Source: Epiperipatus broadwayi (lineage: Eukaryota > Onychophora > Udeonychophora > Euonychophora > Peripatidae). Taken from it: a DNA stretch of 64,000 bases. The translations under genes and the position numbers were made by a program. Shown piece after piece: positions 32,294 to 44,705 of the stretch. The notes below the pieces were generated by a model, which was not told the DNA's origin, made no database searches, and saw only the letters and a program-made list of their open reading frames with translations. Location of the stretch: positions 16,241,254 through 16,305,253 of the forward strand of contig JAQFVV010006197.1 in assembly GCA_028023455.1 (NCBI GenBank), in the 5' to 3' direction. Each line of letters starts with the position of its first letter. The stretch's first letter is position 1.

Positions 32294-33728
32294 TGTAACG
32301 GGCACACATGCTGTTACATTATTTTAAATAAAATTAGACATTTAAAATAAAAGTTTGCAAATAAAAATTTGTTTTTAAAAAATTAAAACTTAAAAGTCAT
32401 CTAAACTCATATATATATAAAATCGCACATGGAAAATTATTAAAAGAAAACTTTATTAAAGAAAAAAAAGTATTTTAAAACTAAATTTTCAACAAAAACT
32501 TAAAGATAAAATTATATCTTTAAAAATATACAAAATTTAATTAGTTCTATTGTATAAAAAGGCTAAAAATGAAATGATTATTGTTAAGTAGTCTTAAGTA
32601 AACTAGCCCTTAGGCATCTCAAAATTTATAATTAAAAGTCAGATAGGAGAGAAAAAAAATAAAAACAGAATAGACAATAAAAAAATCTCTCAAAAAACAG
32701 ACCACAGCAAAAAAATTATCATCATCATGAAGTCATGTTCAGTTAATCCGCAATTTTAATATAAAAAGAAAAAGATTGAAAATAAATTATTATGTGTGAT
32801 ATATGTGTTAAGTCCGGGAGAGTTGAAGGAGAAGGGATTGAAAAGACGCACTTTCAATCCCTTCAGTTTTTCTAAAAAAAGAAATGAAATATTTTCCTAT
32901 ATTGTGGACCCCAGGACATCAGGGTCCTGCAATAAAATCCTGCAAAGAACTATACCAGCTACAGTAAAGGCCCTCCAGATAAATACCACCAGAACAGCTA
33001 ACGGCATACCGATCTCCCCAGGACGTCGAGGAAATTAACACTGGATCCAAATTACAAGCAACTATTAAGGATGGACGGACAGCAATCCCTTTCTATAGAG
33101 TTTTCTTTTTTATTGTTCTCGCCTGACAGATGAAGTATTCCTGTACTGGACGAGATATATTTTTTTCTAAATCACCACGCTGTTCAGATGTATATTTCTG
33201 ACAGTGCGGTATTGTGCTGTCATATTCATGCTGCATTGAATACATCGATATATCAGGTAGATTGGCATTAGTTTGATTGCTAACTTTTGGCCTAGGGTTA
33301 AATAAGGGATATAGAATATTTTCTTTTTCGAGTGCAATCTATCCATACTCGACACATTAATAAAATATTAATAAATTCATCTGTTCGAACGTATAAAATC
33401 AAAAGTTAAAATGTAAATCAAATTATAAAGTAAACATTATACTATAATAATTCTAAATTTTATATATGTGCAAAATAAATGTTTCTGTGTATTGTTAATC
33501 TGGCAGTGGCTTATTCTTATTTTTTATTATCTTTCTTTCTTTAAAAATAAAGTATACATTATCTCTGCTGCTCCGCGAGCTAGTAACTGGGGCTAACGGT
33601 CTATAATAAAATAAAATTGAATTTTAAGTTAAATATCTACCTACTATATAAATTTTCCAGGTTTGAATGGCCTGGTGGTGCCCCTGTCGGCAGATACGGT
33701 AAAACTCAGATCCACCCCAACTGTTATA
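32294..33728 (+). mobile_element. Probable solo LTR
   Basis: 1,435 bp starting TGTAACGGGC and ending ACTGTTATA (probably once TGTTACA, giving TGTAAC/GTTACA inverted ends), with AT microsatellite on both sides as target. It is much less AT-rich than its flanks, has AATAAA near 33550, and carries no pol-like sequence. No partner LTR is in the window. A short palindrome (32831-32864) may be a hairpin in the transcript. Confidence 0.6.
32831..32864. repeat. Perfect 14-bp inverted repeat in the solo LTR
   Basis: GAAGGGATTGAAAG-type arm at 32831-32844 pairs with CTTTCAATCCCTTC at 32851-32864 around a 6-base loop. In AT-rich DNA a stem of this length and GC content is unusual; it may be a regulatory hairpin in the U3 or R region. 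Confidence 0.75.
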
Positions 33729-33742
33729 ATATATATATATAT

Positions 33743-35380
33743 TGTGACATGCACATTCATCGTGTATTATCTATCTATAGTTTACAGATAAATAAACAGA
33801 AAAAAACAATTAGAAATCATTTATGTCTAATAAATAAATTCAAATTTAGAGTGAATGCTGAGTGAATGTATAATTAAATTCAAAATAAAATATTAAATTT
33901 ATGGTATTGAATAATAATAATAGACTTTGTTAAGATTAAAAGAAATTCATGCTTCATGAGCCAGTTTAAAGAATGTATTGTTGTCAGGTAATGGAAAATC
34001 TGAGAAAGAAAATAACATACAAACTTTCTTTTTTTTTTTTTTGGAAAGATTTTATTTTATCTGCCTTTTCTTTAATATTCTGCACATTATAATATAAACT
34101 ATAATGTATTTTGAGTAGAGATTACAAAGGAGAGAGTACGAGCTCTCCTCAGCTAATGTTTGCAAGAATAAATAAAGTGGACAACAACAAATACTATGAA
34201 TTTTTCTTAAAAACCATCACTATCATTATTAATTAAAAAATTAATAACAATAAATCTTTTCATTTTAAAAATTTGGTTCCAAATGATTTTTTATATATAA
34301 AAAAGAAACCCAATGTATTGAAGTATATATGAGTTCATGTAAAAAATCAAGTTTTTTTTTTTTTAAAAAAAGATAGAAAGTAATTCTATTGGATTTTTTA
34401 TATATGAAATAACAAATATTAAGCTGAACCCTTTGAAGCCATGGAATCTTTGAATTTGATATGAACTGTAATGTTTAACAAAAAAAAAAAGTAGTTGGGC
34501 CCCATCTAGTGATACGATATCATCTTATTAATGTTATGAAAAACATCGCAAAAAAAATGAAACTGTAATCTGAATGTTAAAGATGCCGACTTTGGTAACA
34601 GACACTATTATGAACAAATAATTCCTAAAAAATTCTTTGCTAAACTAACTTTTATTTTTATCTTCAATATTCAAAAATAATAATAATAATAATAATATCC
34701 TAATAGATATCTATCAAATTTCTTTCTTTTAAAATTTAAATTAATGAATTGGTTTATATTATTCAATACGAACTTAGTAGATTAAGTGACTTAAATTGAT
34801 TACTTGACATTAATATTTCTAAATATTTAAGTCAAAATTAAACATATATAATGTTTACATTTTTACTCTAAACATATATAATTGTGATGAAAGCATTACT
34901 TGATCTAAAAGATATTTAAAAAGGAAAATTTTCATACTGTATGCAAGATTATATGTATTAATCCTCTTTTGCGAGTATGCATGTTTAACAATCTTTAAGA
35001 TGTAGATCGCAATTTAGTAAAATTGCAATCTATCATGAATCGGTTATAATACAATGGATTATTTTAAGTTACAATTGTTGAATTTAATTTTGTGTTCTTT
35101 CCCTTAATAAACTTACATTTTATTATTAATGTATGCATTATTTGATTTACATATTCTACAAGTATTGATTCACATATTGCAAACTACACATTCATTAGAT
35201 AATAAATCATTTATTTATTGAATTTTTTATTTACCAAAAAGAATTCATATCAACGGATAGGCTCATTGCCGCCTTATAAATTCATGAATCTATTATGATG
35301 TAGGTATATATTATTATAAGTTCAGATGTGGTGCATGAAAATAAGTAGTTCTAATCATTACCTAAACATTATCTGTTACA
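33743..35380 (+). repeat. 5' LTR of the Ty3/gypsy element
   Basis: 1,638 bp, TGTGAC...GTTACA. It carries about 230 bp (34199-34428) absent from the 3' LTR, with otherwise continuous alignment. AATAAA near 34169 is a candidate R-region polyadenylation signal. Confidence 0.9.
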
Positions 35381-35402
35381 TTTTGACTGCCCAACGAGGA
35401 AT
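35381..35402 (+). other. Primer-binding-site-like sequence
   Basis: Directly after the LTR stands TTTTGACTGCCCAACGAGGA. Its GCCCAACGAGG part resembles PBS sequences of the TGGCGCCCAACG type used by gypsy elements and retroviruses, with substitutions at the start. The tRNA cannot be named. Confidence 0.45.
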
Positions 35403-36254
35403 CAATTATTTATTCATAAACCATGAGAGACTTAGTCATAAAAGGAAAAATATATAGGAGTAGACTATTTGTTTAATGATTACAATTAATATAAGCTAAC
35501 TTTATATGTGCTAGTGTTAAATTGAACTGATTAATAACTCAATAATAATTTTAATTTTGTAGCTATGCTTTGTTGAGGGTTCAAATTTAGAGTTGGTTGT
35601 CGGATTATTTTCTGAAAATGAATGCAACAATACCTGAATTGATAGGGAACAAACTTTTGTAAATATGCTAGAAAGGGGTAAGTGAAGGCAAAGTACCAGA
35701 TAGTGATACCTGGGCTTGCCAGATAATAATAAAAGTGAGAATTTATACTTATATTTCTGAAAGCATGTGTTAGTAAGATACCAAAAGAATGTGGGCTTAT
35801 TAATAAATATTTATTAAACTTTATAAAGTAATTATAAAATCAATAGTAAAATGTATTTGAAGCCAACTTATTATTTTATTGAATACATTTGCTCTTATTT
35901 ATTTTTGGAAAATGGATGAAAAATACAAATACTTGCTGTATGAATTTATTAACAATGACATAACACAGTCTTTGAGTATAGTCATAAAATTTATACTATA
36001 TTGCACATAATATAAGTTGAAATTTGAGAAAACATACATTAGTTTGGAATAATAATATTGTGAATAGGTAAATCAATCATTATTGAGAAATGACGTTATT
36101 GTGATACTTTATGTCGGAAGGGTCTCTGGTATAAATTGAAATATATATATAAGTAGGAAACTGATTAAATTGTAAAAATATAAATACAAAACATAGTAAA
36201 AGAAATTAAGCTATTCATTTCATTTAGTTTAGGATATTAAGTTGAGGAGGAAAT

Positions 36255-37661
36255 TCATGTCCTTTCCTTTTTAAATGAAATAATCAATGTAAATTCAAAA
36301 TAAGCTATGGAAAAAGAGAAAAAATCTGAAATATTAGGACAGGAAAGAGAAGTTAATGAAGTTTCTGTCACATCAAAGTGAATCAGTAATAACAATGTTG
36401 AAGAGCTTGATGAGTGAAATAAAACTAAATCCAAAAAAAATGTGACAAGAATCAGGAAATACTTAAATAAAAAATAAAACAAAGCCAGGAAGGGGTCAAA
36501 CAAAAAATGAAACAAAGCCAAAAAATGTTAATAATGAAGATAAAAGTGAGTCAGTATCAATACGAAAGTAGATTAAAGAAAGAGATTAAAAATGTGCATA
36601 CAAAACTAATTCAGGAAATAAAAATGGGGCAAGAGCAAATACATCCTTGAAAGTTAAATTTAATGAATTAGAAAATAAGATGCAAGTAAGTTAAGATCAA
36701 ATGCAAACCAAAATCAACAATTTAAACGATAGCACGGGAAAGGGACAAAATTGGACCCAGAAGATGGAAACTACGATTGAAAAATATAGATTAGAATGCC
36801 AGAATAAAAATAAAATCCAAGAAGGTAAGCTAAACAAATGTCAATAAAACAGTAATAGAGATAGAGAAAATACAGAATAAGCAAGAACAAGAAATCAAAT
36901 GTTTAGAAACTCAAATTGAGCAGAATCATTTAAATTATGATATTAACTTAGATGTGGTACAGTCCGAGATAAATGATTTGAAATTCCACTCTCCATCTCT
37001 GATTAATTAGGTTGAATTAAGCAAAGTAATTGAGGACAGAAAGAAAAATAGAAGATTTAAGGCAAAATAAAAAAATGGGAATAAAAAGGAATTTGAAAGA
37101 AGAGTGGCAAACGAAGATCAAAAATTTTATGATAGAGAACAAAAATCAAATTCAAAATAAGTAAATAAACCTGGTGAAAGTTCAATAAAACCTTATGATG
37201 AAAGCACAGGAAATCCAGATAATACTGAAATATCATTTAATTGTGATATAATACAGCCACCTACCATAAGGGTTCCGTCAAATAAAGAAAGAACATTAAA
37301 TAATGGTGTGGAACGGATTAACAATATTATTGAAAATGCTGTGTCACAAGGAGATAAGAATGACGACTGTGGAGCTAAAGTCAGTGTGACACACCAAGGA
37401 CAATATAAAAGTAATCAATCCATGGAAAATTACAATGCTATATCCAAATTCATTAGAATCAAAACCTACAAGGGTGACTCAAGAAAACCCTATGGAATAT
37501 TTAACAACATTACAAGAATTGTTCTTATATCGTGGAGTAAGTTAAAGAGAAAGAGTTGCCATTGTAAAGAGTCACCTATATGGGCATGCCAAGAATTAGT
37601 GGGAGTCATTGTTCATAAAGCTTATTACTTTTGGAGATTGCTGCCAAGCATTATTAAATAG
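36255..37661 (+). pseudogene. gag-like region of the Ty3/gypsy element
   Basis: 36300-37150 reads as Lys/Glu/Gln/Met-rich coiled coil broken by stops. 37308-37661 is open for 117 codons. No zinc knuckle is visible. The position between PBS and protease identifies it as gag, since sequence similarity alone would not. Confidence 0.55.
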
Positions 37662-38369
37662 TTTTTAGTGAGGAGAGGGAAGATAGCATTCAGCATCAAG
37701 TTTCTCGGAAAAGGTTTAGGATTAATTCACGAGAAAATCTAAACAATTTTTTCACTGTCAAGTATCCAAATTCAGGGCCCTTATATCATACCCACTATCT
37801 GAAGGTCAGATTGTAAAGACAACTTGCCTCAATGGGTTCAACAAATCTTGATTGCTGCTGATAGAGCCACTATAAAAGATGTAGCTGAACTATTAAACAA
37901 CATCAACATGGAAGGACTACAGCACAACTCTAAGAGAAGAAACATCAGGGTGAAAGTTTTAAAACAAACAACTCTGAATTTCAAACTTCAAGCACATATG
38001 TAGAACTGCAAAGGCATAATTGACCATGGCGTAGACCTAGAAGACCTAATAGTAATGGTCCTTATCAAGAACCTAGAAACTTAAACAATGGATGTTACCC
38101 ACACACCCAAAGATTTGCTGATGCATCACCTCCAAGGAATATAGGCAAGGTAACAATACTGAAACGTGTTCTGGTACCATCTACAGCTTCAGAAAACTAA
38201 TTGAGATCTCAATGGGATGTTCATTACCAGAGGAGTCTACAAATATCACAAGGGACTTATGAATTTAATGTAAGTTATATTATAAATACCATAAACAATA
38301 TAATTATTGGAGAAGATTAAGAAATAATTAATGATTATATCCAAAATTGCCCTTTAATTGCAATTACTT

Positions 38370-38700
38370 TAGAAAGTAATCACACTAAAGCTTTGATAGA
38401 TACAGGAAGCCAAATTTCCATTATTAATCAAGGATTTCTTCAGAAGATTTTTAAATGTCAATTGTGATATTTCCACATTACCCTTCAAACAAACTCCAAG
38501 TTATTATAGCCAATGGGAAAAGAGCCAAACTTGATGCTAAGCAGATATGGATGGGGTAATTTGAAAATCTGTCATTGGGATATAGAACGTGTTTTTTTAG
38601 TGATGCATAGATTGGTTCAAGATGTAATTTTAGGTTCCGATTTTCTGCAGTATCATAACTGCATCCTAGATTATGAAAGGAATATTATCATTTGCAACTA
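38370..38700 (+). pseudogene. Aspartic protease remnant (Ty3/gypsy pol)
   Basis: ALIDTGSQISIINQGF encodes the D-T-G-S active-site loop (38399-38410), followed after a frame change by QDVILGSDFLQYHNCILDYE, which matches the ILG.DFL....ILDY end of gypsy proteases. The frame break inactivates it. Confidence 0.85.
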
Positions 38701-38899
38701 AGAGATTGACATTGTTAGTATTGAGCAATTTTCATCTCCAAGAATTGAATGTGTAGAAGAAATAGTTGAAAGTGATGAAATCAGAGCTAAGCTTAAAACC
38801 ATGAAAAATTATCAACATGAGATTCTTAAGTCTTTAGAGAAAATTCTGATTCAGTACCAGAATATATTTTCCAATAAACCCAGTATCATATCTGGATAA

Positions 38900-39640
38900 G
38901 TACACCGTATAAAAGATGAAATGCATCATCAATGTAGATCTTACCCAATATCCTATCAGTGTAAAGAGGAGGTGAAGAAACAAATTGATAAAATGCTGAA
39001 ATGGAATATTAGAGTCCTTCTTCATATAACAATCCCTTAATAATAGTTTTTAAAAAAGATTGGATTCTTATGGTTATATTTGAATTACAACATTACTATA
39101 CTTAGCAGGATGTGCTACCTTCAATGCTGACCTTTTAATTAAATTTAAGGATAAGACCATATTTACAACAGTCAACCTAATAGCTGTTACTGGCAAATAT
39201 CCCTTCATCCTGAAGAGAGGAAATATATAGCTTTCAAATATGAAGGATATTCAAAGGAATGTCATTTGGTCTAATCAATAGTGAAGCATGTCTGAAAAGA
39301 TGTTTAGATCATGCACTGTCAGATCATTTTAAGATTATCATAATTATGTAAGTGGATGATGTTATTGCATCCCTCTTACCCATTTAGAATCTTTTCTACA
39401 GAAAATGTAATGACAGGAAATTAAGATCAACTTGAAGAAAAATACGTTTGCTGCTGAGGAGATAACATTTTTGGGTCATGTAATGAACAAGACAGGAATT
39501 CGACCTCATCCAGATAAAATCCAGGCAATTGAACATTTTCCTACTCTAAATAAGAGGAAGCAGTTAAGATCTTTTTTGAGACTGTGCAACTTTTATCACA
39601 GGTTCTATAAGAAGTTTGCTAAATATAAATCTTAGTTAAA
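38900..39640 (+). pseudogene. Reverse transcriptase remnant (Ty3/gypsy pol)
   Basis: Pieces in order: YQCKEEVKKQIDKML, the region before the first strand; a broken palm; MSFGLINSEACLKRCLDHAL, matching MPFGL.NA...FQR; VDDVIA at 39352-39369, the catalytic box; and an open thumb segment 39432-39635 with ITFLGHVMNKTGIRPHPDKI. Several frameshifts and an in-frame stop next to the catalytic box make it inactive. Confidence 0.9.
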
Positions 39641-39659
39641 TTATTGCGGAAGCCCCAAG

Positions 39660-40120
39660 AAAGAGAATGGAGATCAATAGCAAAATCATTTTCAAACACT
39701 TAAAGATAAATTTTTACATACTATTGTATTGGCATATCCATATTTTAATACACTTTTCTATGTTCAATCATACAGTAGCGGATATGGTTTGGGAATCGTA
39801 TTCTTTCAAATTAATCTTCTTCAACAACCCAGACTGTTATATTTTATAGCAGAGCATTGAGGGGTACTGAATTGAATTAAAGCATAATGGAAAAGGAAGC
39901 TTTAGCCCTTGTTTGGGCTTTTACTAAATTTAAACAAATTTTATTGGTTCAGAAGTCATTGTCATTACTGATCACAAGAGCTTGCAATTTTTAAACAGGA
40001 GTTATTTAAACAATGACAGAATCAATTGTTAGTCTTCTTCTGCAGAAATTCAAATAGTTTCATCTATTCTCCAGGTTCAGAAAATATATTTGCTGACATT
40101 CTTAGTCATGGTTCTATAAA
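39660..40120 (+). pseudogene. RNase H remnant (Ty3/gypsy pol)
   Basis: EKEALALVWAFTKF (about 39890-39930) and VIVITDHKSLQFLN (about 39957-39998) match the E and D blocks of gypsy RNase H. SPGSENIFADILSH follows, matching the .G..N..AD.LSR motif. Frames change between the pieces. Confidence 0.85.
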
Positions 40121-40150
40121 GGTTATTGCACAACATCCTTATGTAGAAGA

Positions 40151-40292
40151 TACTCTTATTATTGTTCTATCTTTAACAATAGACAGTTCAGTGGAAGATG
40201 ACCTGAAAACTTTGAATGCTATACTCTTATTATTGTTCTATCTTTAACAATAGACAGTTCAGTGGAAGATGACCTGAAAACTTTGAATGCTA
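40151..40292 (+). repeat. 71-bp tandem duplication inside pol
   Basis: TACTCTTATTATTGTTCTAT begins both copies (40151 and 40222), and the two 71-bp units are essentially identical. 71 is not a multiple of three, so it shifts the frame between RNase H and integrase. Its near identity, against strong divergence elsewhere in the element, shows it arose long after the insertion. Confidence 0.95.
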
Positions 40293-40479
40293 TACAAAAA
40301 AATGATCCATGTTAGATGAATATTATTCTATATTTAGAAGAAAAACTTCCAATTGATCATCTGGAATATAATAAAATTTAAGAAATACATGAAAGATATA
40401 GATTAGTTAATATTTTTTGTTACAATGTGCTGCAAGATAAAGACTATGGGAGGATACTTATTCCCAAATCCTTATGCAA

Positions 40480-41260
40480 GAAATTTATAATGTATACACA
40501 CTGTTTACATGGTCATTATCGTCCATGCAAAGTAAAATACATACTTTGTCAGGTATTTTATTGACTACAATTATATTCTAGCATTTTGATTACACTAAAC
40601 ACTTGTCAAATATGTCTAAAGTTCAAACCTCTTAATAGAACTTATACCAGAATACTATATTCTATCATACCACAAAAGCCAAATAAAATACTAGCTAATG
40701 ACTTTTATGGACCATCACCATCCTATAGGCAATTCAAATATCTGCTTCATACATATTTTCTAAATATGTAGTTGCTTATCCTATTAGAAGAGCAGATACT
40801 AAATCTTGGATTGAAAAATTGCAACATCACTAATTTCCTTTTAGAGAAAAACTTAAGACTATATTGTCAGATTATGGTACTCCATTTATTTCACAGGAAT
40901 GAAAATAGTGGATTGATAAACAAGGACTCAAATATGTTTAACTTCAATCCATAATCCATAGCCCAACCCATGTGAAAAAATCATGAGGGAATTGATAGGC
41001 TTTTTCAGTTTATGTCAATGATAACCATAAACTTGGGTTAATCATGTTCAACAAGTTGAAAATTACATTAACTGGACCTCCAATGAATCAAACAGTACCC
41101 ACTTATTCATTTACATTTTTAAAAACATAATCCTTTCTTTATAAAAACTTCTTTGCCCATTATTAGAAAAGAGATTGACCATGGAACAGATATACAAACA
41201 ATTAATGGGAAATTTAATAAAAAAGGGTAGGCAGAGAAAAAAGAGAGGTAATGATAAACC
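40480..41260 (+). pseudogene. Integrase remnant (Ty3/gypsy pol)
   Basis: HCLHGHY and later TCQICLKFK represent the HHCC zinc finger. ANDFYGPSP holds the first catalytic Asp, LSDYGTPFISQE (across a stop region near 40870-40902) the second, and NPCEKIMRELI the Glu block. Stops and indels break the frame. Confidence 0.85.
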
Positions 41261-42267
41261 ATGTCAATTTAACCATTTCAGCGTTGTTGGCTTACTTTAC
41301 GCATTGTGGGTGCTCATTTGATGACGTGTTATTTTCTTTCTTTGCTGATGTAAAAAGTATAATCATGACGTCAAAAAAAATATGACCGTTTTATAGCTCT
41401 ATAGGTTAGCTTTCAAACGATCTTTATTTCAAAAAAATCCATTGAAATTTGGATTTTTGGCGAATTTTTTAATCAACCACAGTATTTATTTTTTTTGTTT
41501 TTTTTTGATAATTTTTGTACTTATCACGAAACGATAAAAGACATAAAATGTTTTACGGGCTGGAAGTGAAATTTTCTCCGGTATTATTCACAAACAAGGC
41601 CTACATCAGACGAACAACGTAATTATTCGTAAGTAAAAATTTTTTAATTTTTTTTTAAAAATTTTTTGAAAAAATATATTTTTTATTAATTTTAGTTTGT
41701 AATTAGTGTGTGCTAATTTGTAGTTATATATTTATTTATTTATGCTCATATACAATTTATATCTATCGAAAAATTGGTGTGTGTGTAATTATATATTTAT
41801 GCTCGTATAGAATTCATATTTATCATAATTTTCTAAATATAGTTTGTAATATTTATGCTCATATAGAATTCATATTTATCGAAAAATTAGTGTGATTTAG
41901 TTTGTAATTATATATTTACTCATATAGAATTCATATCGTAATTAACTTATTAGTATATAATTCAAATCGTAATTATCTAAAGTTCTATCTACACTAATCC
42001 TCTTATTTTTATAAAAATAATGATTTTCAAAAAGTATACTTTTTGAAAATCATTAATTATGTTTATATAATATGGTTTACAAGCAATGGGTTATAAAACT
42101 AATAATCAAATGTATACAAACATGCATACTCAAACATATAATCCAATTCTGAAACTTGTTTATGTTTATGCTTGATCATGCTTTGCTTTTGCTATATGTT
42201 TCATAACATTATTTTCAAGTCTATAGACTATATGCAAATAAATTATATCTGTGGTACAATAAATATA

Positions 42268-42378
42268 AGAAGATAGCATCACTTCTGTACATAAAGAATA
42301 TAAACATCACTTGTGCAGTGCACAAAGAATATAAACATCACTGGTGACCACAAAGAATATAAACATCACTACTGTACA
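42268..42378 (+). repeat. 31-bp tandem repeat array
   Basis: About 3.5 units of AAAGAATATAAACATCAC plus a variable TGTGCAGTGCAC/TGGTGACCAC/TACTGTACAC part. The variable parts are themselves partly palindromic. Confidence 0.8.
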
Positions 42379-42526
42379 CAAAAAAAAAAATAAAATGAAG
42401 AGATGAAACTCATTTTATCAGTGATATAGAAAGTAGCCTACAATTTTAGTTTTAGACAGACAAGAAGCCAATTGCTATGATGATTTCTTTTGTATCTTTT
42501 ATTAGGATGAATCTTTTTCTTTATAG

Positions 42527-42622
42527 ACGCCTTTGACATTTAAAACATTTGGGGTACAAGATAAAAATGAAGAAGTCATATCCGACTTCTTTTGGAGATT
42601 GTGAAGCTGTGGATTATCTCAG
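42527..42622 (+). CDS. Possible transposase first exon (weak)
   Basis: A stretch between CTTTATAG and AG|GTAAGAC has an ATG at 42567 giving MKKSYPTSFGDCEAVDYL. The acidic, Tyr/Leu-containing start is reminiscent of transposase N-termini, but no continuation was found. Conservation cannot be judged here. Confidence 0.2.
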
Positions 42623-43306
42623 GTAAGACATATTATACATGTTTAGAAAGATAATTTTGTAAGAAATAGAAAGAAATTATCACTGAAGATGTATTTTGAA
42701 TTTTAGTTAATGTTAATTTCCAAATTATGAACAAACAATAAAATAATAATTATTTCGGATGTGAAAATTTCTTTTTTTCCTTATTTTTTATATAGTTATC
42801 ACTATTTATTTTATGCTTGTTTTCCTTAATTTTTCTAGTTTCTAGCAATGTAATTGTTTTTGCTCTAACATAACTGAAGTTATTATGAAAATTGTGTCTC
42901 AGGCCAGTATTTTAAAAAGTTCAATATAGCGGCTTGAAGCTGAAGTAGTGATGGTGATCTTGTGATAGTAAGAAAAAATCCTGTTAGTAGAACTTGAATT
43001 AAATAAATTTAAATAATTTTTCTTATTGTAAGAAAGACCATACAAAATAATTAAGAAATTTGGGGAGATGCATTTCTTCTGGAAAATGAAATATTAAAGG
43101 GGCATATAATGCCTGTACTTTAAAACCATACGATAAACCAATGCCTTAGATATCTAAAAATAAAATGAAAAATGAGGACTATAACTGTATATAGTCACAG
43201 CTTCTATTGTTGTGGTAGTTTAAATTTAGTTAATCCTAAATTATTAATGAAAGATTCAATTAGAAATTACTTTATATTGTTTAGAATTGTTTTCTGCATT
43301 TTTATT

Positions 43307-43319
43307 AAGGACAGGAAAA
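43307..43319 (+). other. Polypurine tract of the Ty3/gypsy element
   Basis: AAGGACAGGAAAA stands immediately before the 3' LTR, in the position where gypsy elements prime plus-strand synthesis. One C interrupts it. Confidence 0.6.
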
Positions 43320-44705
43320 TGTGACATGCACATTCATCACATTATTTATCTATAGTTTATAGATAAATAAATAAAGAAAACAGAAATCATTTATGTTTAA
43401 TAAATAAATTCAAATTTACAGTGAATGTAGCGTGAATGTATAATTTATTTAATTCAAAATAAAATATTAAGTTTATCATATTGAATAATAATAACAGACT
43501 TTGTTAAGATTAAAAAAAACTCTTCATGAACCAATTGAAAGAATGTGTTGTTGCCGGGTCACGAAAAAACTGAGAGAGAAAAAAACATGCAAATTTTATT
43601 TTCTTTGGAAAGATTTTTATTTTATCTGCTTCCCTTTAATATTCTGCAGATTTTTATATAAGCTATAATGTACTTTGAGTAGAGATTAAGAAGGAGAGAG
43701 CATGAGCTCTTCTTAGTTAATGTCTGCAAGAATAAATGAAGTGGAGAACAGTAAATACTATGTTGAACCATTTGAAGCCATGGAACCTTTGAATTAGATA
43801 TGAACTGTAATGTTTAACAAAAAGAAATAGTTGGACAACATCTAGTGTTAATGGCAATGGAGTCCTATATCATTGTCTATCATCGGTAGAATGTTATGGA
43901 AAACATTGTAAAAAAATAAAACTGTAATGGTGAATGTTAAAGTTACTGATTTTAACAGACACTAATATAAACCAAATAATTTCTGAAAATTCTTTGCTAA
44001 ACTAACTTTTACTTCATCTTCATTATTTAAAAAAAATAATAATAATAATACCCTAATACATATCTATCAAATATCTTTCTTTTAAAATTAAATTAATAAT
44101 ATGGTGTATATTATCCAATACAAATTTAATTAATAGATAAGTAAGTGATTTAAATTGATTATTGACAATATTTCTAAAAAAAGTGAAAATTAAAACATAT
44201 AAGTTTTAAATTTTTACTTTGAGCATATGTAATTGTGATAAAAGCATTACTTGATCTAAAAGATATTTAAAAAAAGAAAACTTTCACTCTGTGAAAGATT
44301 TTATGTATTAATGCTCTTTTGTAATTGTGAATATGCATGTTTAATAATCTTTAGATGTATATCACAATGTAGTATTTGCAATCTATCATGAATAGGTTAT
44401 AATAATACAATGGATTATTTTAAGTTCCAATTATTGAACTCAATTTTATTTTATTATTAATCTATGCATTATTTGATTTATCTATCCTACAAATTTAAGT
44501 AATGATTCACATATTCCAAACTACACATTCACTAGATAGTAAATCATTTATTTATTGAATTTTTTATTTACCAAATAAAATACATATCAATGCATAGGCT
44601 CATTGGCACCTTATAAATTCATGAGTCTATTATGATGTAAATTTATATTATTACAAATTCATTTATGGTGCATGAAAATAGTAGTTCTAATCATTACCTG
44701 TTACA
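43320..44705 (+). repeat. 3' LTR of the Ty3/gypsy element
   Basis: 1,386 bp, aligned end to end with the 5' LTR apart from the missing internal block and many substitutions. Ends ACCTGTTACA before ATATAT. Only 103 bp separate it from the helicase exon at 44809. Confidence 0.9.

Larger units (their letters stand above)
41269..43260 (+). mobile_element. Foreign-looking insert after integrase, possibly piggyBac-like
   Basis: TTAACCATTTCAGCG begins a stretch unlike gypsy coding sequence: noncoding, with ATGACGTCA-type motifs, AT repeats (about 41730-41940), a 31-bp repeat array, and then a possible spliced exon (42527-42622). The start resembles the TTAA-flanked ends at 28833 and 57535. No right end was found, so it could also be a gypsy 3' untranslated region. 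Confidence 0.35.
33743..44705 (+). mobile_element. Complete but decayed Ty3/gypsy LTR retrotransposon
   Basis: 10,963 bp. The 5' LTR (33743-35380) and 3' LTR (43320-44705) both start TGTGACATGCACATTC and end CTGTTACA, in an AT microsatellite whose repeats mask the target duplication. Inside, in order, are a PBS-like site, a gag-like coiled coil, protease (DTGS), RT, RNase H and integrase (gypsy order PR-RT-RH-IN), extra sequence at about 41270-43260, and a purine tract. Many stops, frameshifts and deletions and clear LTR divergence show an old, inactive copy. It lies antisense inside the WRN-like gene. Confidence 0.92.
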
